This document shows, in pieces, positions 13,478 to 26,273 of a DNA stretch of 64,000 nucleotides (the stretch's first letter is position 1; the number at the start of each line of letters is the position of its first letter). Origin of the DNA: Loripinus fragilis (Eukaryota; Mollusca; Bivalvia; Lucinida; Lucinidae). Both the position numbers and the translations under genes were made by a program. Under the pieces are notes generated by a model. That model saw only the letters and a program-made list of their open reading frames with translations. It did not search any database and was not told the DNA's origin. Where the stretch lies: assembly GCA_964019695.1 (NCBI GenBank), contig OZ026519.1, positions 29,913,213-29,977,212 on the forward strand, given 5' to 3'.

Positions 13478-15162
13478 TAGCTCACCTGAGCCGAAGGCTC
13501 CGAGGTGAGCTATTAGTATACCAGTGACTCTGGCGTCCGTCCGTCCGTCGTCCGTCCGTCCGTCGTCCGTCCGTCCGTCCGTCAACATTTTCAAATATCT
13601 TCTCCTCTGAAACCACTGGGCCAATTGAACTCAAATTTCATATGGAGACTCCTTAGGATGGGGGAACCAAAGTTTGTTCAAATGTTCCTGGTCACATGAC
13701 CAAGATGGCCGCCATGCCCATATATGGTAAAAACCCTTTAAAAATCTTCTTCTCCAGAACCAGAAGGCCGATGACCTTGGGACTTGGTATGTAGCATCGG
13801 GGATGTGGGGCCTACCAAGTTTGTTCAAATAATGATCCTAGGTTGACCTTGACCTACTTAACGTCAAGGTCAAATTTGCTTCCTAATAGATTTAAATGTG
13901 AATTTTTTTGAAAAGTTGATTTTTTGAATACTGTTAAAGCCAAAGTGATTATTCTTACTTGATATGTTGAAACTAATGAGACAATGGCTATAAATAAGTT
14001 TCAAAGGTCATGGTTGACCTTTGCTCTTTCAGCCAAGGTCGCTCATATTGTGGTCCCATCAACATATTAAAACTCAGTTTTCTCACAAACCATTGGCCCA
14101 ATTGGGCTCAAATTTCATGTGAAGAATCCTTATGATAAGTCAGCCAAAATTTATTCAAAATATTTTGGTCACATGACAAAGATGGCCGCCATGCCCATAT
14201 TTGGTAAAAACCTGTTAAAATCTTCTTCTCCAGAACCAGAAGGCCAGTGACCTTGAGACTTGGTATGTAGTATCGGGAATGTAGGGCCTACCAAGTTTGT
14301 TCAAATGATGATCCTAGGGTGACCTTGACCTGCTTAACGTCAAGGTCAAGTTTGCTTCCTAATGCATTTGAATGGGAAATTTTTTGAATAGTTGATTTTT
14401 TGAATACTGTGGAAGCCAAAGTGATTATTCTCACTTGATATGTTCAATCTAGTGTCTATAAATAAGTTTCAAAGGTCAAGGTTGATCTTTGACCTTTCAA
14501 CCAAGGTCGCTTATGTTGGAGTCCCATCAACATATTAAAACATAGTTTTCTCAGACATTTCATGGCCAATTGAAGCCAAATTTCATATAACAACTCCTTA
14601 TGATTGGTTAGCCAAAACTTATACAAATTGTTATGGTCACTTGATTAACATGGCAAAAACTCTTTAAATCTCTTCTTCTTTGGAACCAAAAGGCCATTGG
14701 CTTTGGGACTTGGTATATAGGATCAGGGATGTGGGCCCTACCAGGTTAGCACAAATGATGAATCTAGGTTGACCTTGACCTACTTTATGGCAAGGTCAAA
14801 TTTGATTCCTAATGCATTTATATGGAGAAAATCTTAAAATGTTCATTTTCTGTAACTGAGCAGAATTCATAATAGTTAAACCTATTGAGACAATGGTTTA
14901 TTAAATACCAAATATCAAGCTGACCTGTGACCTTTTATCCAAGGCCACTCATTTAGACTGCCACATACCTATCTAAACATCTTTTTCTCAGAAATCACTC
15001 GGTTGATTGATAGATTATTCATTAGATTGTTTAGATCACTTGACCAAAATGTATATGGTAAAAACAAAATTTGTTCCATTATAAGCTGTAGTTGACCTTG
15101 ACCTATTTTAACATAATTAAGGAGATCAGGTGAGCGCCTCAGGACCTTCAGGTCCTCTAGTT
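13478..15162. repeat. CTCACCTGAGC element with about 470-bp tandem units
   Basis: It opens with a hairpin, CTCACCTGAGCC...GGCTCCGAGGTGAG (13481-13509), then a CGTCCGTC run. It closes with CAGGTGAGCGCC (about 15128) and a hairpin AGGACCTTCAGGTCCT (15142-15157). In between, units begin near 13610, 14088, 14548 and 14990 with phrases such as CAATTGRRCTCAAATTTCAT. They share GATGGCCGCCATGCCCATAT, CAGAACCAGAAGGCC and GGTTGACCTTGACCTACTT. No open frame of useful length exists. I recognise the style as a common mollusc repeat; its class is not established here. Confidence 0.65.
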
Positions 15163-15194
15163 TTTTTATTGAAAGACGTCTTTGTAGCAGTCAA

Positions 15195-15451
15195 TGTGGA
15201 CCCAGATCAGACTACTGTCCAAGGGACAGTCTGATCCGGGTCCACAATGTTTGCTTGTTCAGCGAAAAGAACCATTGACATTACTTTTACATGTGGCAGA
15301 TGACTTCAGCAGACGTCATTGTAGATGTATTATACGTAAATATCGTTCCCTATATGTCCTGCTAGTTTATTCCAAACCCGTCTTTGTAGCAAACAGTGTG
15401 GACCCAGATCAGAATGCTCTCCTAGGAGCAGTCTGATCCGGGTCCACAATG
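15195..15451. repeat. Two GGACCCAGATCAG hairpins
   Basis: Positions 15195-15250 and about 15398-15451 each pair GTGGACCCAGATCAGA with TCTGATCCGGGTCCAC around a short loop (CTGTCCAAGGGACAG in the first, CTCCTAGGAG in the second). Related but weaker hairpins occur at about 61413-61462 and in the first lines of the window. Confidence 0.7.
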
Positions 15452-15713
15452 GCCGATGTTGACGTCGTAAACGGCGGAACGTATCCAACTTTTACCTATT
15501 TATTATGTACCTTGTCTAAAACGAAAACACAAGGCACACCGTAGGAAGCAGTTTCTGCATATTAGAAATTAAGGTCAACAAAAAACATGCCAGGCCCCGT
15601 TCAAACATCACTAGTAGTGATCCGATATGTTTATCTGCAAGGTGCAATTTATAGACATATATATATATATATATATTTGTACCATAGTTTACAGACAGAT
15701 TTCAGAATACCCC

Positions 15714-16703
15714 GGGGAACGGACAAAAGCCCACTGGGACAAAAGCCCACTAGGACAATAGCCCACTGGACAATAGCCCACTGGACAAAAGCCCACTGCT
15801 TAATTTGGCATGGTGGACAAAAGCCCACTTCCTTGAAAAAAAAAAGGTTTAAGTCTTTTATTAAATTGTTAACCCTGATCAGACTGCTCCTTCAGCGTAA
15901 GTCACACCTGCAGTGTGTTTTCACTAACATTATTATTTCTCCTGTATGTCGTGACAAACAACTTAATTTGGGTGTTAAAAGCCATTGATATTTGAAGAAT
16001 ATCAATTTACAGTTTGGGTCAAACAGTCTATTATAATCGGGACACATATGTCTAATTAATCTAAATGCCCTTTGATCTGGTAGTAACAATTAGCATGCAC
16101 TTTTATGAGAGGTCCCAAACAAAAAGAGATGTTTGAAATTTCAGATTTGAGAAGAAGCTTAGGCCTGTCTGTCTGTTTTCCCCCGAGGGGAGGGGGTACT
16201 CTGATATATTCATACATACGTAGGCTCGGGCTATTTTTTGGTTCAAAATTTTGAATTTCAATATATTTGGGGTTTTCATAAAACTGAATATTTTTGGGGA
16301 TATGAAGATTTTGTGGATATTGTTTAGGGTCATCACAAAATTGGACTATATTTAGAGGTCATTTCTATGCATTTAAGGGTCTTTTCTGAAAGTCAGGGTA
16401 CAGAATGGAGGATATTTTTGGGTTGTTAAAAGTTCAAATATTTATTTGGGGTTCTTGAAATTCTTGATATTTTTTTGGGGGGGGTAAATAATAGATGCTG
16501 GGCCCGAGCATATGTATGAAGATGAGAGTACCCCCACCCCCTGGGGTTTGTCCATCAGTTCAAACCTATCCCTGTTAAATATATAAAGTGGACTTTCGTC
16601 CTAGTGGGCTTTTGTCCCAGTGGGCTTTTGTCCAAGTGGGCTTTTGTCCAGTGGGCTTTTGTCCTAGTGGGCTTTTGTCCTAGTGGGCTTTTGTCCTACA
16701 CTC
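15714..16703 (+). mobile_element. Minisatellite-armed foldback element (family 1)
   Basis: A 990-bp element flanked by the perfect 9-bp repeat GAATACCCC (15705-15713 and 16704-16712). The left arm holds six copies of GGACAAAAGCCCACT (about 15720-15829). The right arm holds about seven copies in inverse orientation (about 16591-16697). Outer ends are GGGGAACGGACAAAAG and, reverse-complemented, GAGTGTAGGACAAAAG. A unique core (about 15840-16100) follows the left arm, and a MITE (16181-16546) is nested inside. There is no coding capacity. A 9-bp duplication fits Mutator-like transposases, but none is present, so the class is inference. The core is homologous to that of the element at 47660-48699. 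Confidence 0.85.
16181..16546. mobile_element. Nested MITE with GGGGGTACTCT ends, 366 bp
   Basis: The terminal inverted repeats are about 45 bp. The left end is CCCCGAGGGGAGGGGGTACT and the right end reverse-complements to CCCCAGGGGGTGGGGGTACT. Both continue with CTNAT...TTCATACATA. The interior is rich in ATATTTTTGGGG, the inverse of the CCCAAAAATAT fragments at 7380-8017. It sits inside the family 1 foldback, so it is younger than that element. Confidence 0.75.
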
Positions 16704-16712
16704 GAATACCCC

Positions 16713-18370
16713 ATATGACAAAAGCATGTGGCAACTGAGCTGGTAACAGGTGTCAATCATTTTCACAGTTGAATAGATAAGCCAATCAAATTCGAGATAA
16801 TCCTAAAGAGCTTATTTTCCCTTATATACCCCACTCCTACCTTTAAGTCTTCTGCTTTCCTGATTAGTTAATTTTTTTCTATGCTAAACTCTGATATACC
16901 CTGTTTTGAAAAGGTGTAGCTCCTGAAAAACCAGCCGATCCGAATCTACACTTTTCAACTCTGCTTGTAAATTACGCGCAATTAAATCCTGTAAATTAAT
17001 CGCATAGAATGTAGTGCATACAACATCCAGTATATGAAGGGTTAATGTTTTTAGTAGTTTTCTGCTCCTAATTTCGCAGTTTTTTTCCTAAGGATGTTAT
17101 AAATTACCACAATGCATATCGTGACTTTTTAAAATTTATCTATTATGATTGCATTGTAATTTGTATACTTTCTATCGACTAAGAGGTTGTTTATTAATCG
17201 ATCAGGTATCGGAACACGTGTCGATATTCAGTAGCAAGTTTAGAGCCACTTCATCGACACACGTTCGATAATTGGGGAACTGGACACGAATAAACAAAAT
17301 GTCAGCAATGCAGATATATGCTACCGTTTGGACATATGCGAAACCACCATTTAATCGTACATGCTGATGTTTCAAGCGGGGCTAGAAGAACATATGTTGT
17401 GGGTGCCCATAAGAACCGCCTCAGCGATGCTGTTATTTTGAACACCACCCATAAATGTATTTTAAAATATCCTATGAAAACAAGATAATTTGTTCTCAGT
17501 GAGATCAAATTATTTCATTTTAATGGATACTTAATAAAAAAAATATGATAAGATCAGCTAAGCGAACCCCCTTTATACCTTTTCCAGAAATCCTCAATCC
17601 GCCCCTGATATAAGCTAACACATGAGATCTTTACACCATAAATTGCATTATTTTTGTTGGCAAAGAATAGCACGGGTACGGTAAATCGCGGGTAACTCAC
17701 AACCAAGCTTTTTTATTCAAACAACTAATTTCAATAAACACTTTATTAATATTATTTTAAAATGGCAGTTGTCAAAATCACACACCTTGTCATGCAACTA
17801 AGTGTTTTTAAAACACCTTTTGACCCTTTCCCTGATCGATCTTTCTTATCTCACTAATCTCTTTGTTTATTGGAGTAGATAATCTAAAACAGCAGGCCTT
17901 TAACACCCTTTGAAGAAGTTTTGGGCCAGCATATGCGCCTTCAATACACGCCCAGCGAGGCTTCCTGTTTGAAATATAGATCTGAGTCTTTCATCTGCAT
18001 CCATAATTTGTGTATATGAGCAGCGAAAGGTCTCGTGAGTCTGCGCATCAGGGGACAGGGCACTACATTGTGCTACTAACACCAACGAGAACTGGTGAAA
18101 TTATTGATCTATGAACAGATCATCTTTATTTTGGCACGTATCGCATATGTTAGACGATATTATTTGAATATTCATTTGTCTGAGCTTCTGACTACTGCAC
18201 GGATGAGTCTCCGTATTTTCGCAGGCTCGTCTGAGCTGTCGATGTTGGCACAACCGATTCGTTTGCTTTATTGATTTAATGTTTTATTGATTGACATGCA
18301 TTTCAAATAATTTTTGCGCCTATGGAGGATTTCACGTCCTATTTTGAGCATTATATAGTTTGTGCATTTG
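16713..18370. other. No gene seen; dispersed repeat fragments
   Basis: Phrases such as ATCGATCAGGTATCG with ACACGTGTCGATA (about 17195-17240) and CTCACTAATCTCTTTG (about 17850) recur at about 19725-19800, showing a shared decayed repeat. GAACATATGTTGTGGGTGCC at about 17388 belongs to the 44364 palindrome family. I see no coding signal. Confidence 0.45.
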
Positions 18371-18603
<233 letters not shown>

Positions 18604-18870
18604 CATTGGCTTGGTGTCCAGGCTAGCAAGAGTTTAGCTGGTCGCATAAACAAATAATGGACGTACATGATGGTTCAGACCAACATTCAGATCTCGCGTT
18701 AGCATGGGCGTATATAAGAGACTTTTGCGCATATGCGATTATATTTTTTTTCTGGCCCTTGCATCCGGTATTGTACCACATGAAGACAACTAAACTATAA
18801 TTCAGTAGTACATGTACAATGCCTCTATTCTGATCGTTTGCACAGAGCTCCATATGACAATAATAACATC

Positions 18871-19065
18871 GGCTAGGTCGTAAAACATCATATTTACAAA
18901 TTCATTAATAATCAATTATTACAATTAAATGTTTAAATATGCTTGACCAATATTGTGAATAAAACACAGCAATAAACTAATATTCAGCAATTCCGCAGTT
19001 CAGCTTTTTAGTATACATCTGCTGATCCGCAACTCGCTGAATTCAGCAGGTGCTTCAGCTTTTCA
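18871..19065 (+). repeat. Dispersed repeat, inverse of 12215-12395
   Basis: It shares, in reverse complement, the blocks GGCTAGGTCGTAAAAC, AATAAACTAATATTCAGCAA, ATACATCTGCTGATCCGCAA and CTCGCTGAATTCAGCAGG. It is directly followed by a hairpin-family phrase, ATGCACAGGCTCGTTAGAGC, near 19158. Confidence 0.75.
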
Positions 19066-20562
19066 GTCAGTCCCTTCATAAACTCGTAAGCTTACATGAC
19101 ATTGGTGGTCTGACTATCGCATTGTCAAACACCAAAGGCTCTGGCAAATCTGCGCTTATGCACAGGCTCGTTAGAGCCTTCGCTGCTCGTACACACAAAC
19201 AGTTACAATTACCTATAATGTTAATAATTACGGTTTCAGGTGAAGATTTATGCCAGCCTACGCCAGCACTAGCTAATGATTATTTTTACATGCGTTCAAA
19301 CTGTTTGAATTAAGACCACGACCGGCATTCTGGGCCCATATCAGCAGATGATTAAAGTCGCCACCATCAAATTGGACGTTCCCTTAAGATTAGATGCTAT
19401 TTTGATTATTCAAATGTTTCATACAAAACTCATAGCGCAAACAGTCGATAACTTGAACATAAGTTGCGTTTTGTAGCACCTGATTCAGGTCTACATTGTC
19501 ATTAATGTTATTGGACAGGTTGGCGCCCCCCCCCCCCCCCCCCCCCCATCCAATAAACGAGCGTTTTGTGAAACCCACTATTGTTTCAAATGAAACACAA
19601 TATATATCTGACCAATACCAGCAAAGTTTGGGAAAGGCCACACCCATCGTCCATTGATAATAGCGTGGTGCAAATTTGAAAACAAACGGCCACGCCCATA
19701 AATTCCCTGATCGATCCCAGTGGTTATTTATCGATCAGGCATCGCGACACGCGTCGATAATCTGTCTGGCCTCCCTCACTAATCCCTTTGTTTATTGCAG
19801 TAGATAATCAATAAACGACAGGAAATCTCTTTGATAAATCGAGTACAATGTATTTCAAATGTCTGCCACTTGCGAGTTGCCTTGGAACTATATTCCAAAA
19901 TAAAGTTATGTCTGTTTTGAGTGATATTCCAATACCCCTTCAACCGTTGCTACTGATTAGCAATTATCATAACATTATTTAATATTGAACAAATTGAGCA
20001 AGGATATAGTTTGCAATCAATTTCGTGGGTTATCTTCCCGTACAGACGCACAAACCAAACAATAATTTACACTTATATCATGCAATTACCATTTTGTCAT
20101 ACCAATGGTTGCGATGCGCATGGTAGACGAAACCTTCGCTGGAGAAGATGGTTATTACTTCCCTTCCTTAGATCTATGCTGTTGATTATTTTCGACCAGA
20201 TCGTGTCTTTTCAAGGGGAGGAACACTAATATTTCGATCACCAAAGCAACGATCGAAGAACGCAAATATAGCTTATTTCATTTTGTCATTTAGTTTTTTT
20301 TTTTATTTTACTTTTCAAGTTTATTGTATTTTCTCAGGTTTACAATAGCAAACAAAATGAGATGCATGTACAACATTTCAAATATTCAGCATGGCGGTAA
20401 CTTGTTGGACTACTGACGGTATTTATTTTTTCTTGGATTTAATTCCATATCATGTCTGCAACTGTCACCGGTCCAAATGTAGTTGTTATTTTACATGAAA
20501 GAAATATTAGCTCACAGCAGCTCTTATAAATTTCCATCAGTGCGCTGGGAGGGGACATCTGT
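19066..20562. other. No gene seen; poly-C tract and repeat fragments
   Basis: A 22-bp C run lies at 19526-19547. GAGCCTTCGCTGCTCG near 19170 is a member of the hairpin family seen complete at 61985-62046. The remainder is AT-rich and has no recognisable gene. Confidence 0.5.
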
Positions 20563-22140
20563 TTCATTTTTGGAAACGATGTTTTCTCAAAACATCTGTT
20601 TCCAATGGTATCATATACACAAAATACACACAAAATCCCCATATCATCGAACCCCCGTTCAACATTGCTACCCAGTCCGCTACCTATACCGTTACAGCCT
20701 GTGTAAGTCGCTGGGAACCAAATGTCCTTAATGCAAACAACCCTTGTCCTGCTGCTAGACAAAAACAATATTGGTATTTTATTAGTTTGTTGCGGTTTTC
20801 AGCTCTGAAATGTAAACCCAACGGTCAGAAAAACGTTGTTGTGCTTGAAAACTTGATTATTGAAAGCTTACATATGATTGAAACAGAATTATAAGTTTAT
20901 TTGTACATCAAACGGAGAGGGTCTCAACGGGGTACCTTAAAAATCAGTGTTTCGTTTGTTAAAATTACGCTTTAATCAGTTTAATTTAAGAGAAATCAGT
21001 GATAAAAAAATATTTTGTAATGCTGAATGTGCTTACTGGTAAAAATGAGTTTTATGAAGACGCTAATTGGTAAAAATTTGGGACAAATTCGCAAATCAGT
21101 AAACCCCATTGGATGCCTCAAACGAGCGTCAGAAAAACAATGCCTTAGCATGAGAAAACCTGCTCTTGTACGACGAAGAACCGCTTGCAATATCTATGAT
21201 ACAGCCAGATATTGCAGTTAAAAGCACAATATCTTGCAATCGTTTTTTATCATTATACTTTTCTTTGCTTTTAAACATTACGAGACGGATAATAAACGCA
21301 GCCCTGTCCTTTTGTCATAAACGTGAAGAAGACACGTTTTCTTGTGGATTGCTAATGTTTTCCCGCCCTTTATGAACCTGACCGCCACTAAAATAGTTCT
21401 AAAAATATAGTGTGCTAGGACAGAATGATAGCAGTGGCGTTTGAAATTAAGTCAATTGCATGAAAAGACACTGTCGATAGACAGAAACGAATAATAATAA
21501 TAAATAAAATACACCTTAACTTTCGTTTCGTTTCGCGCAACAATATCATCATCGAGTAGATTTACACAAGTATTAGCTTTTCAAAAAAGCTGGCGGTTGT
21601 TTAGCCATATTATTGTATGTGTTCTTGCACACTGCATGCTTCCATTTTGAGCTTCTCGAGCATATCCATGTAGATTTGTTCTAAGATCTGATTATTTACG
21701 TTTGAACTGTAATTTTTTTACCATTAAACACATTCTTCCAGCGAGTATGTTGCTTGATCTTAAGCACCCAGCTTATACATGGTATGTTATGGTAATGTAT
21801 CTAGCATGAACGTTATTTGACAACATTGGACAGCCCGTTTTTCTAAAACTGATGCCAGAAATCAAGGCCTAGTCTTATATACATAATGAAAGACTGAAAC
21901 CATCAATAGTTGACTAAAAGTCGCGATAATCACTGTGTCTCAACTCAGACCAGGGTCCGAGGTCTCCAACATTTGTTTTCCACTAACATATTGCAGAATC
22001 ATATACCTCATCATGTTTTGAGGTGTCACTAGATGCTCCGGGAATGGAAAATGAACAATTGCATGAAAAAAACCTGTCCTTCGGGATTGGCTTTACTGTT
22101 GACTTGAAAATTTGGATATCGCAAGTGGATCTATCATACG

Positions 22141-22470
22141 CATGCGCGGATCCAGAGGGGTATGGGGGCCCGGACCACCTGGAAAATCAAAAATTCTATA
22201 GGTTTCAATTGAAATTAGCATTTGGACCCCACACCCCCTGGAAAAATTTGGACCCCCCTCCCCTGAAAAATGATAGACCCCCTCTGGAACCTTAAAAAAT
22301 TATAGTTTTCCTTAAAATAAATTATTGGACCCCTCTGTAAAATCGTAAAAGGCTGATGCCTAAGAAAACGTTATCAGAGTGTTTTTTCTCTGTCAGTTGA
22401 GCCTGGAGCCCCCTACCCCCCCCCCCCCCCCCCCCCCCCCCCATGACAAAAATTCCTGGATCCGCGCATG
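22141..22470 (+). mobile_element. Foldback MITE with poly-C, CATGCGCGGATCC ends
   Basis: The ends are CATGCGCGGATCCAGAGGGG and the inverse of CATGCGCGGATCCAGGAATT. The interior is GGACCCCC-rich and includes a 27-bp C run (22416-22442). The paralogous copy is at 51714-52013. Confidence 0.7.
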
Positions 22471-22815
22471 ATACTACCGTAAAGTCAACAGTGTTGGATG
22501 CACAGGCTCATCTTTGCCTACTAGCGTCTAATGCTCTTCACGTCGTTAAGAAAAAAAGTAAATTTCCGGTGCGATTTTTCGGTTTTGTGACGGTGTATCG
22601 AGGCCTTTTATGCACCCACTGGAAATTTAAAAAAAGGAGTTCTGGCTGTCGCCCGCCATTTGATAAAATTGTGGGGCATTGATAGTTTGAATTTGTAAAG
22701 TAAATTTCCGAGATCCATAACAATTTATTTATATCACATGTTTGCGAACGTGTACGCGATCGCAATGAGCGAAAGTGATGAGTTTACAGAAATTGTCTTT
22801 TCATGCCAGATAGCT

Positions 22816-23079
22816 CATGGGCGGATCCAGAGGGGGACAGAACCCACCCCTGAAAAATAGGGTTTCTTAGCATACTGGTCCGGTTCCCTTTAAAATCACA
22901 AAGCTACCAAGCCAGCATTCGATGTTGGGCCATCAGCGGCACGCCAGCGAAACGCCATTTAAATGGTGTTTCGCTGGCGGGCCAATGATGACCCTCATAT
23001 AGTGGTGTTTGGATCCTCTCTCCCATCATCAATTAAAAAAAGTTGTCAAAGTTGGACCCCTTTCTGGATCCGCGCATGC
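22816..23079 (+). mobile_element. Foldback MITE, CATGGGCGGATCC type
   Basis: Same design as 3581-3827. The ends are CATGGGCGGATCCAGAGGGG and the inverse of CATGCGCGGATCCAGAAAGG. It has a central hairpin, GCCAGCGAAACGCCATTTAA paired with ATGGTGTTTCGCTGGC. The paralogous copy is at 52352-52615. Confidence 0.7.
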
Positions 23080-24737
23080 AGCTGAGCAATTATGTTTTAT
23101 GTTATGCGCCAATGCACCACGTGCTACCCAACTCTTAAAACAGCACGTGGCATGAAAGCGGCGGATTTGATCTTCATGTCTGCGGCTGATATTATTAGCA
23201 GACAGGTTTGACCCAGACCAGGCCCGACAAAATGTTTAATTTTTGTATTCATAACAAAGGCGCTGATAAGAATGTGCGGTACCCAGGCTGATCTGCGACT
23301 TTGCTGATCTGCGACTTTGTTGATCTCATACAACAAAGTCGGGGTAAAGCATCTACAGACGTGTGGTAAGGATTTTTGCAAGTCACCGCGGATGATCTCA
23401 ATTTCATTAAGATGGATGTTATAAAGACCTTCCAATTTTCTGTAAAAAAACTAAATGGAAGGAAAATCCATCCATATTGGAAGACTTTTCCTTCCAAAAA
23501 AGACACACGGTCTGACTGTTCATGAAAACTAATATATTGAAAGTCGGGATACATACATCAATAGATGCGTGGTGGTTAAAATAAAGCGAATTCTTCCTGT
23601 TTTCAAATTCACAGCCACCTAGTGGGGCTACTATCCTAAATTAATGAACGTACCATCATCTACATTCCTTCTATGCTCGCAGTTAAGCCTGAAGGCGCTG
23701 ACGATTTTCCGCAGATGCACAGGCTCGTTTGAGCCTTCGCTGCTCGCATATGCGATAGGTACCATAATCTCATGAACTGGCTTATTTCATGGAAATGCCA
23801 TTCATCAAGACCTAGAATCATGATACAATCAAATTATGCTCGGTTTGTGCGTCTGTGCGTACACTATCTCGGTAATCATGAACTCTCAGGACCTTCCGTA
23901 TGTAGTTTCATGAGGACAGCAAGACACGCCACGATCGGCTAAACAATTTGTTAAAATGTTTCCATTTGTTTGAACCTAGGAAAAGCCGTTATTACTACAT
24001 TTATTGAGTTATTTACGCTCAGAAAACCGAAATTGATATTCAACTATATAAAACAAAACGTACGTAGATATCTAGAATTTGATTTGGTCTGAGCATGCTG
24101 AGTCTTCATCCACTTCAAACTTTATGTTAGTGAGCAGCGGGACCCTGATAAGATTGCGCAAACGCACATGCTTTCCTGGGCCTTGTCATAAGTACCAGCA
24201 GGCTATTTACGAAATATTCTGGTACCAGTTCATGTGAGGCACCGCGCAAGTTGATTTCGTGTCGGGTCCGAGCTGCACAAGTATTTCATAACAAGGTGGT
24301 AGAGTGGGGCATTTTATTTTCTGCTGAAGGTTTCTGAGAGATGGTTCCTTTATTGTTGGCAGGATTAAATTTACTTGTCAAACTTTGTTGAGGGATGGGG
24401 GCCAGGAAGTATATTCTTTTCTTTGCCTTCCTCTGTGGGAGGAGTCTGACTAGACTGAATAATGTTGACCAAATACTTAAAGCTTAAGTCAATCAGTTTA
24501 GACAGGCTCAGCCTTAGGTTAGTTTAAAAAAATGATTTGAAATGGGCTCAAATGGAAGATTCTCTCATCATATGAACTCTATTGCGAAATTAACACCTCC
24601 AAAGCTGGTTTATTTCAAAGAAAATTTACATTGTTATTAACATAACTTCTTTGTATCAAAATTATGCAACCTGTGGCCATAACATTATTTTCTCATTTGA
24701 TGTTACTGTTATTCAGTGGAATATATCATGTCAAAAA

Positions 24738-24929
24738 GGGAGCGCAGAGGCTCAGTGGTAGAGTGCTTGACTCGAGACTGAGGGTTCAAGATTCACCGGC
24801 GTCACTGCGTCGTGGTCCTTGAGCAAGACGCATTTATCATAGCTTAGTGCTGGTTCAACCAAGGAAGACCCGTCCCTGTTTAACTGAAATATTGTTGATG
24901 GGACGTAAAGAATCAAATCAAACAAACAA
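24738..24929 (+). mobile_element. tRNA-derived SINE with 13-bp target duplication
   Basis: The head GGCTCAGTGGTAGAGTGCTT is an A box and GGGTTCAAGATTC is B-box-like. The body has GTGCTGGTTCAACC and GGAAGACCCGTCCC, and the tail is AATCAAATCAAACAAAC. Flanking copies of ATCATGTCAAAAA (24725-24737 and 24930-24942) are a clear 13-bp target duplication, as expected for LINE-driven retroposition. The paralogue at 54953-55145 shares the site, so insertion predates the large duplication. Confidence 0.9.
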
Positions 24930-26273
24930 ATCATGTCAAAAAATAATGTCATAGCCAGAAGTTAAATAACTCTTTGGTGACAAGAAACACAATAGGAATA
25001 AAAGTAAGTAAGGGTGCAAAGATCAGGAATCAATACAATCAAGTACCACACCTGACCCAGGATACCAATGGGAGAGTGACAAACTCACAGTACGACACCA
25101 CAAACGATAGCCAAGAGGTCAGTCCTTTCCCAGCAGGTGACCGCAAAGCACATATAAACAGATGCACACAAAGACATAGCAAACACAAGACAGAACAAAA
25201 AACAAAAGATCCACAAAAGAAGTACCGCCTTGGAACGGTCAGTAAAATATTTTACTGGAGGGCTTAAACCGGTTTAACGGCGCCAACCTCACCCTTAATT
25301 CAGATGTGGATCAAGACACATAGATATTTGGTTTGCATGAAAGACCCCTAACTTATCAATGCATCATCTCCTAAAACATATAAATCAAGATATAACAAGG
25401 AGATAAAGCAAAGATAAGGACTCAACAGTAAATAAAACTGAATACTGGAGCAAAAGAAATCCAACAGGTAAACCCCAGCCAGTGGGCCCGACAAACAGCC
25501 AAAGTATCAGGCCCCTATCATCTCATCAATAGATAAGTCTTTAAGTCGGAACTATCATAGTCTCTTTGACTCTAAACACTCTTAAACACTCTTTGAAGTA
25601 AAGCAATATTTTTTTTTTAAATTTCTCATGAAATGATCACTTCTGTAAGAGCTACTATGTATGACTTGATGTTATCTACTGAATAACAGTTATGTCATAT
25701 GATAGTTAAATTTATGTATAGATTGTATGAATGTTTCTAGTCATTTCATATAGGTCTGAAATAATGTATAGTCAATGTGTCTTTGCATATAGTTCTGAAG
25801 TAGATAATTGCACCCATCAAGCGTCACATCATTGTGTCCTAAGATAACCATTGGTAGCACATGGGTTAGAATTTTTCTCAGCAAAGTGTATGTTCATTAT
25901 AGATAAGTATATTTTGCATATGCCAAGTAAAGGAAATGTGTGAAAATGCTTTATTCACATTTGCACAAACTTGATATTAAACTCTATGCAATAATCTTTT
26001 GTGCAAGATCTACTTTGTATAACATGATGTTATCTACTGAATAACAGTACTGCCATACGAAAGTTGAGTTTATGTATAGATTGTATACATGTTTCTAGTC
26101 ATTGTATGTAGGTCTGAGGTAACACATGTATTGTCATTGTGTCATTGCATATAGTTTTGAAGTCCAGAATAATTTTACCCACCGAGAGTCACAGCCTTGT
26201 GTCCTAAAATAAACATTGGTAGCACAGTGAGTTAATTTTTTTACAAAATGCATGTTGTTAAAGATATGTCTAT

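Noticed and set aside
24974..25267. 97-codon frame in the duplicated unit
   Set aside because: The paralogous stretch at about 55195-55480 does not keep the frame, so it is unlikely to be coding.
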